The notes beneath the pieces were generated by a model that ran no database searches, was not told where the DNA came from, and worked only from the letters and a program-made list of their open reading frames with translations. Shown here piece by piece: positions 63,855-64,000 of a DNA stretch of 64,000 bases (position 1 is the stretch's first letter; every line of letters begins with the position of its first letter). The stretch is taken from NCBI RefSeq assembly GCF_034087045.1, contig NZ_CP139247.1, positions 2,320,001 through 2,384,000 on the forward strand, read 5' to 3'. The translations under genes and the position numbers were made by a program. This DNA is from Chitinophaga sancti (GTDB taxonomy: Bacteria; Bacteroidota; Bacteroidia; Chitinophagales; Chitinophagaceae).

Positions 63855-64000
63855 ATGATCGATTATACAAAAAGTGCTAAATTTTTCTGGGATTGGTTTT
63901 CAGGAAGGCAATTCGAATATTATGTCATTGAAAGCCTGGATGAATCTCAGCAGGAAAATTTAATAAATCAAATGTTGATTCAACTACAAGCATATTGTGC
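63855..64000 (+). CDS. Partial gene at right edge
   Basis: ATG 63855 opens a frame (MIDYTKSAKFFWDWFSGR...) that runs off the window after 48 codons. Acidic and helical; no family recognised. Its place behind the LRR-like gene suggests another member of the toxin/immunity island. Confidence 0.5.
   Translation, partial: MIDYTKSAKFFWDWFSGRQFEYYVIESLDESQQENLINQMLIQLQAYC

Noticed and set aside
1..64000. tRNA, rRNA, prophage or integrase
   Set aside because: No such gene or attachment site was recognised on either strand by reading; a covariance-model scan was not possible.

Overview
The window comes from a Bacteroidota chromosome, most likely a Chitinophaga or close relative (Chitinophagaceae). 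The evidence is two SusC/SusD pairs, many secreted glycoside hydrolases, Bacteroidota-type lipoprotein signals, AT-rich leaders, and DUF6443/RHS and DUF5977 proteins. The taxon is inferred from gene content; no rRNA or tRNA gene was seen.

Layout. 1-3.4 kb: the 3' part of a GH144-like glucanase and a GH20 hexosaminidase. 3.8-20.3 kb: one long polysaccharide-utilisation operon, FAS1 - SusC - SusD - FAS1 - FAS1 - SusC - SusD - PL11 rhamnogalacturonan lyase, with spacers of at most 15 bp. 20.3-24.9 kb: housekeeping genes (hotdog thioesterase, LigB/DODA-type dioxygenase, TerC, HAD hydrolase, two-gene ABC exporter). 25-29.4 kb: GH127 arabinofuranosidase and GH78 rhamnosidase, which could finish oligosaccharides released by PL11. 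29.5-34.7 kb: a secreted propeller-like protein, a GH92 mannosidase, an ArsR regulator, an unknown protein and an SDR. 34.9-36.1 kb: a candidate ADP-ribosyltransferase-like toxin with a small upstream partner, duplicated as a 324-bp tandem unit that also carries a broken toxin start. 36.3-43 kb: a TROVE/Ro60-like protein, a propeller protein, a cytochrome c gene that looks like the remains of a larger dehydrogenase, a YiiX-like enzyme, a DoxX-like protein under a recognisable promoter with two repeats, and unknowns.

43.2-64 kb is a polymorphic-toxin island and is visibly more AT-rich in its small genes. Its core is a two-gene operon, a 1711-aa secreted YD/DUF5977 protein and a 1479-aa RHS protein with a C-terminal toxin. 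Downstream lies a string of displaced cassettes, each a toxin tail or its relic followed by a small exported or membrane immunity-like gene. One is a rebuilt short RHS gene carrying a HELIH (M91/NleD-like) metallopeptidase tail, translationally coupled to its putative immunity gene. A decayed copy of the same toxin/immunity pair lies 17 kb upstream at 44.3-45.2 kb. Orphan immunity genes (Imm53-like, NTF2-fold-like, an LRR-like protein split at a T9 tract) and fragments of HTH regulators show repeated gain, loss and recombination.
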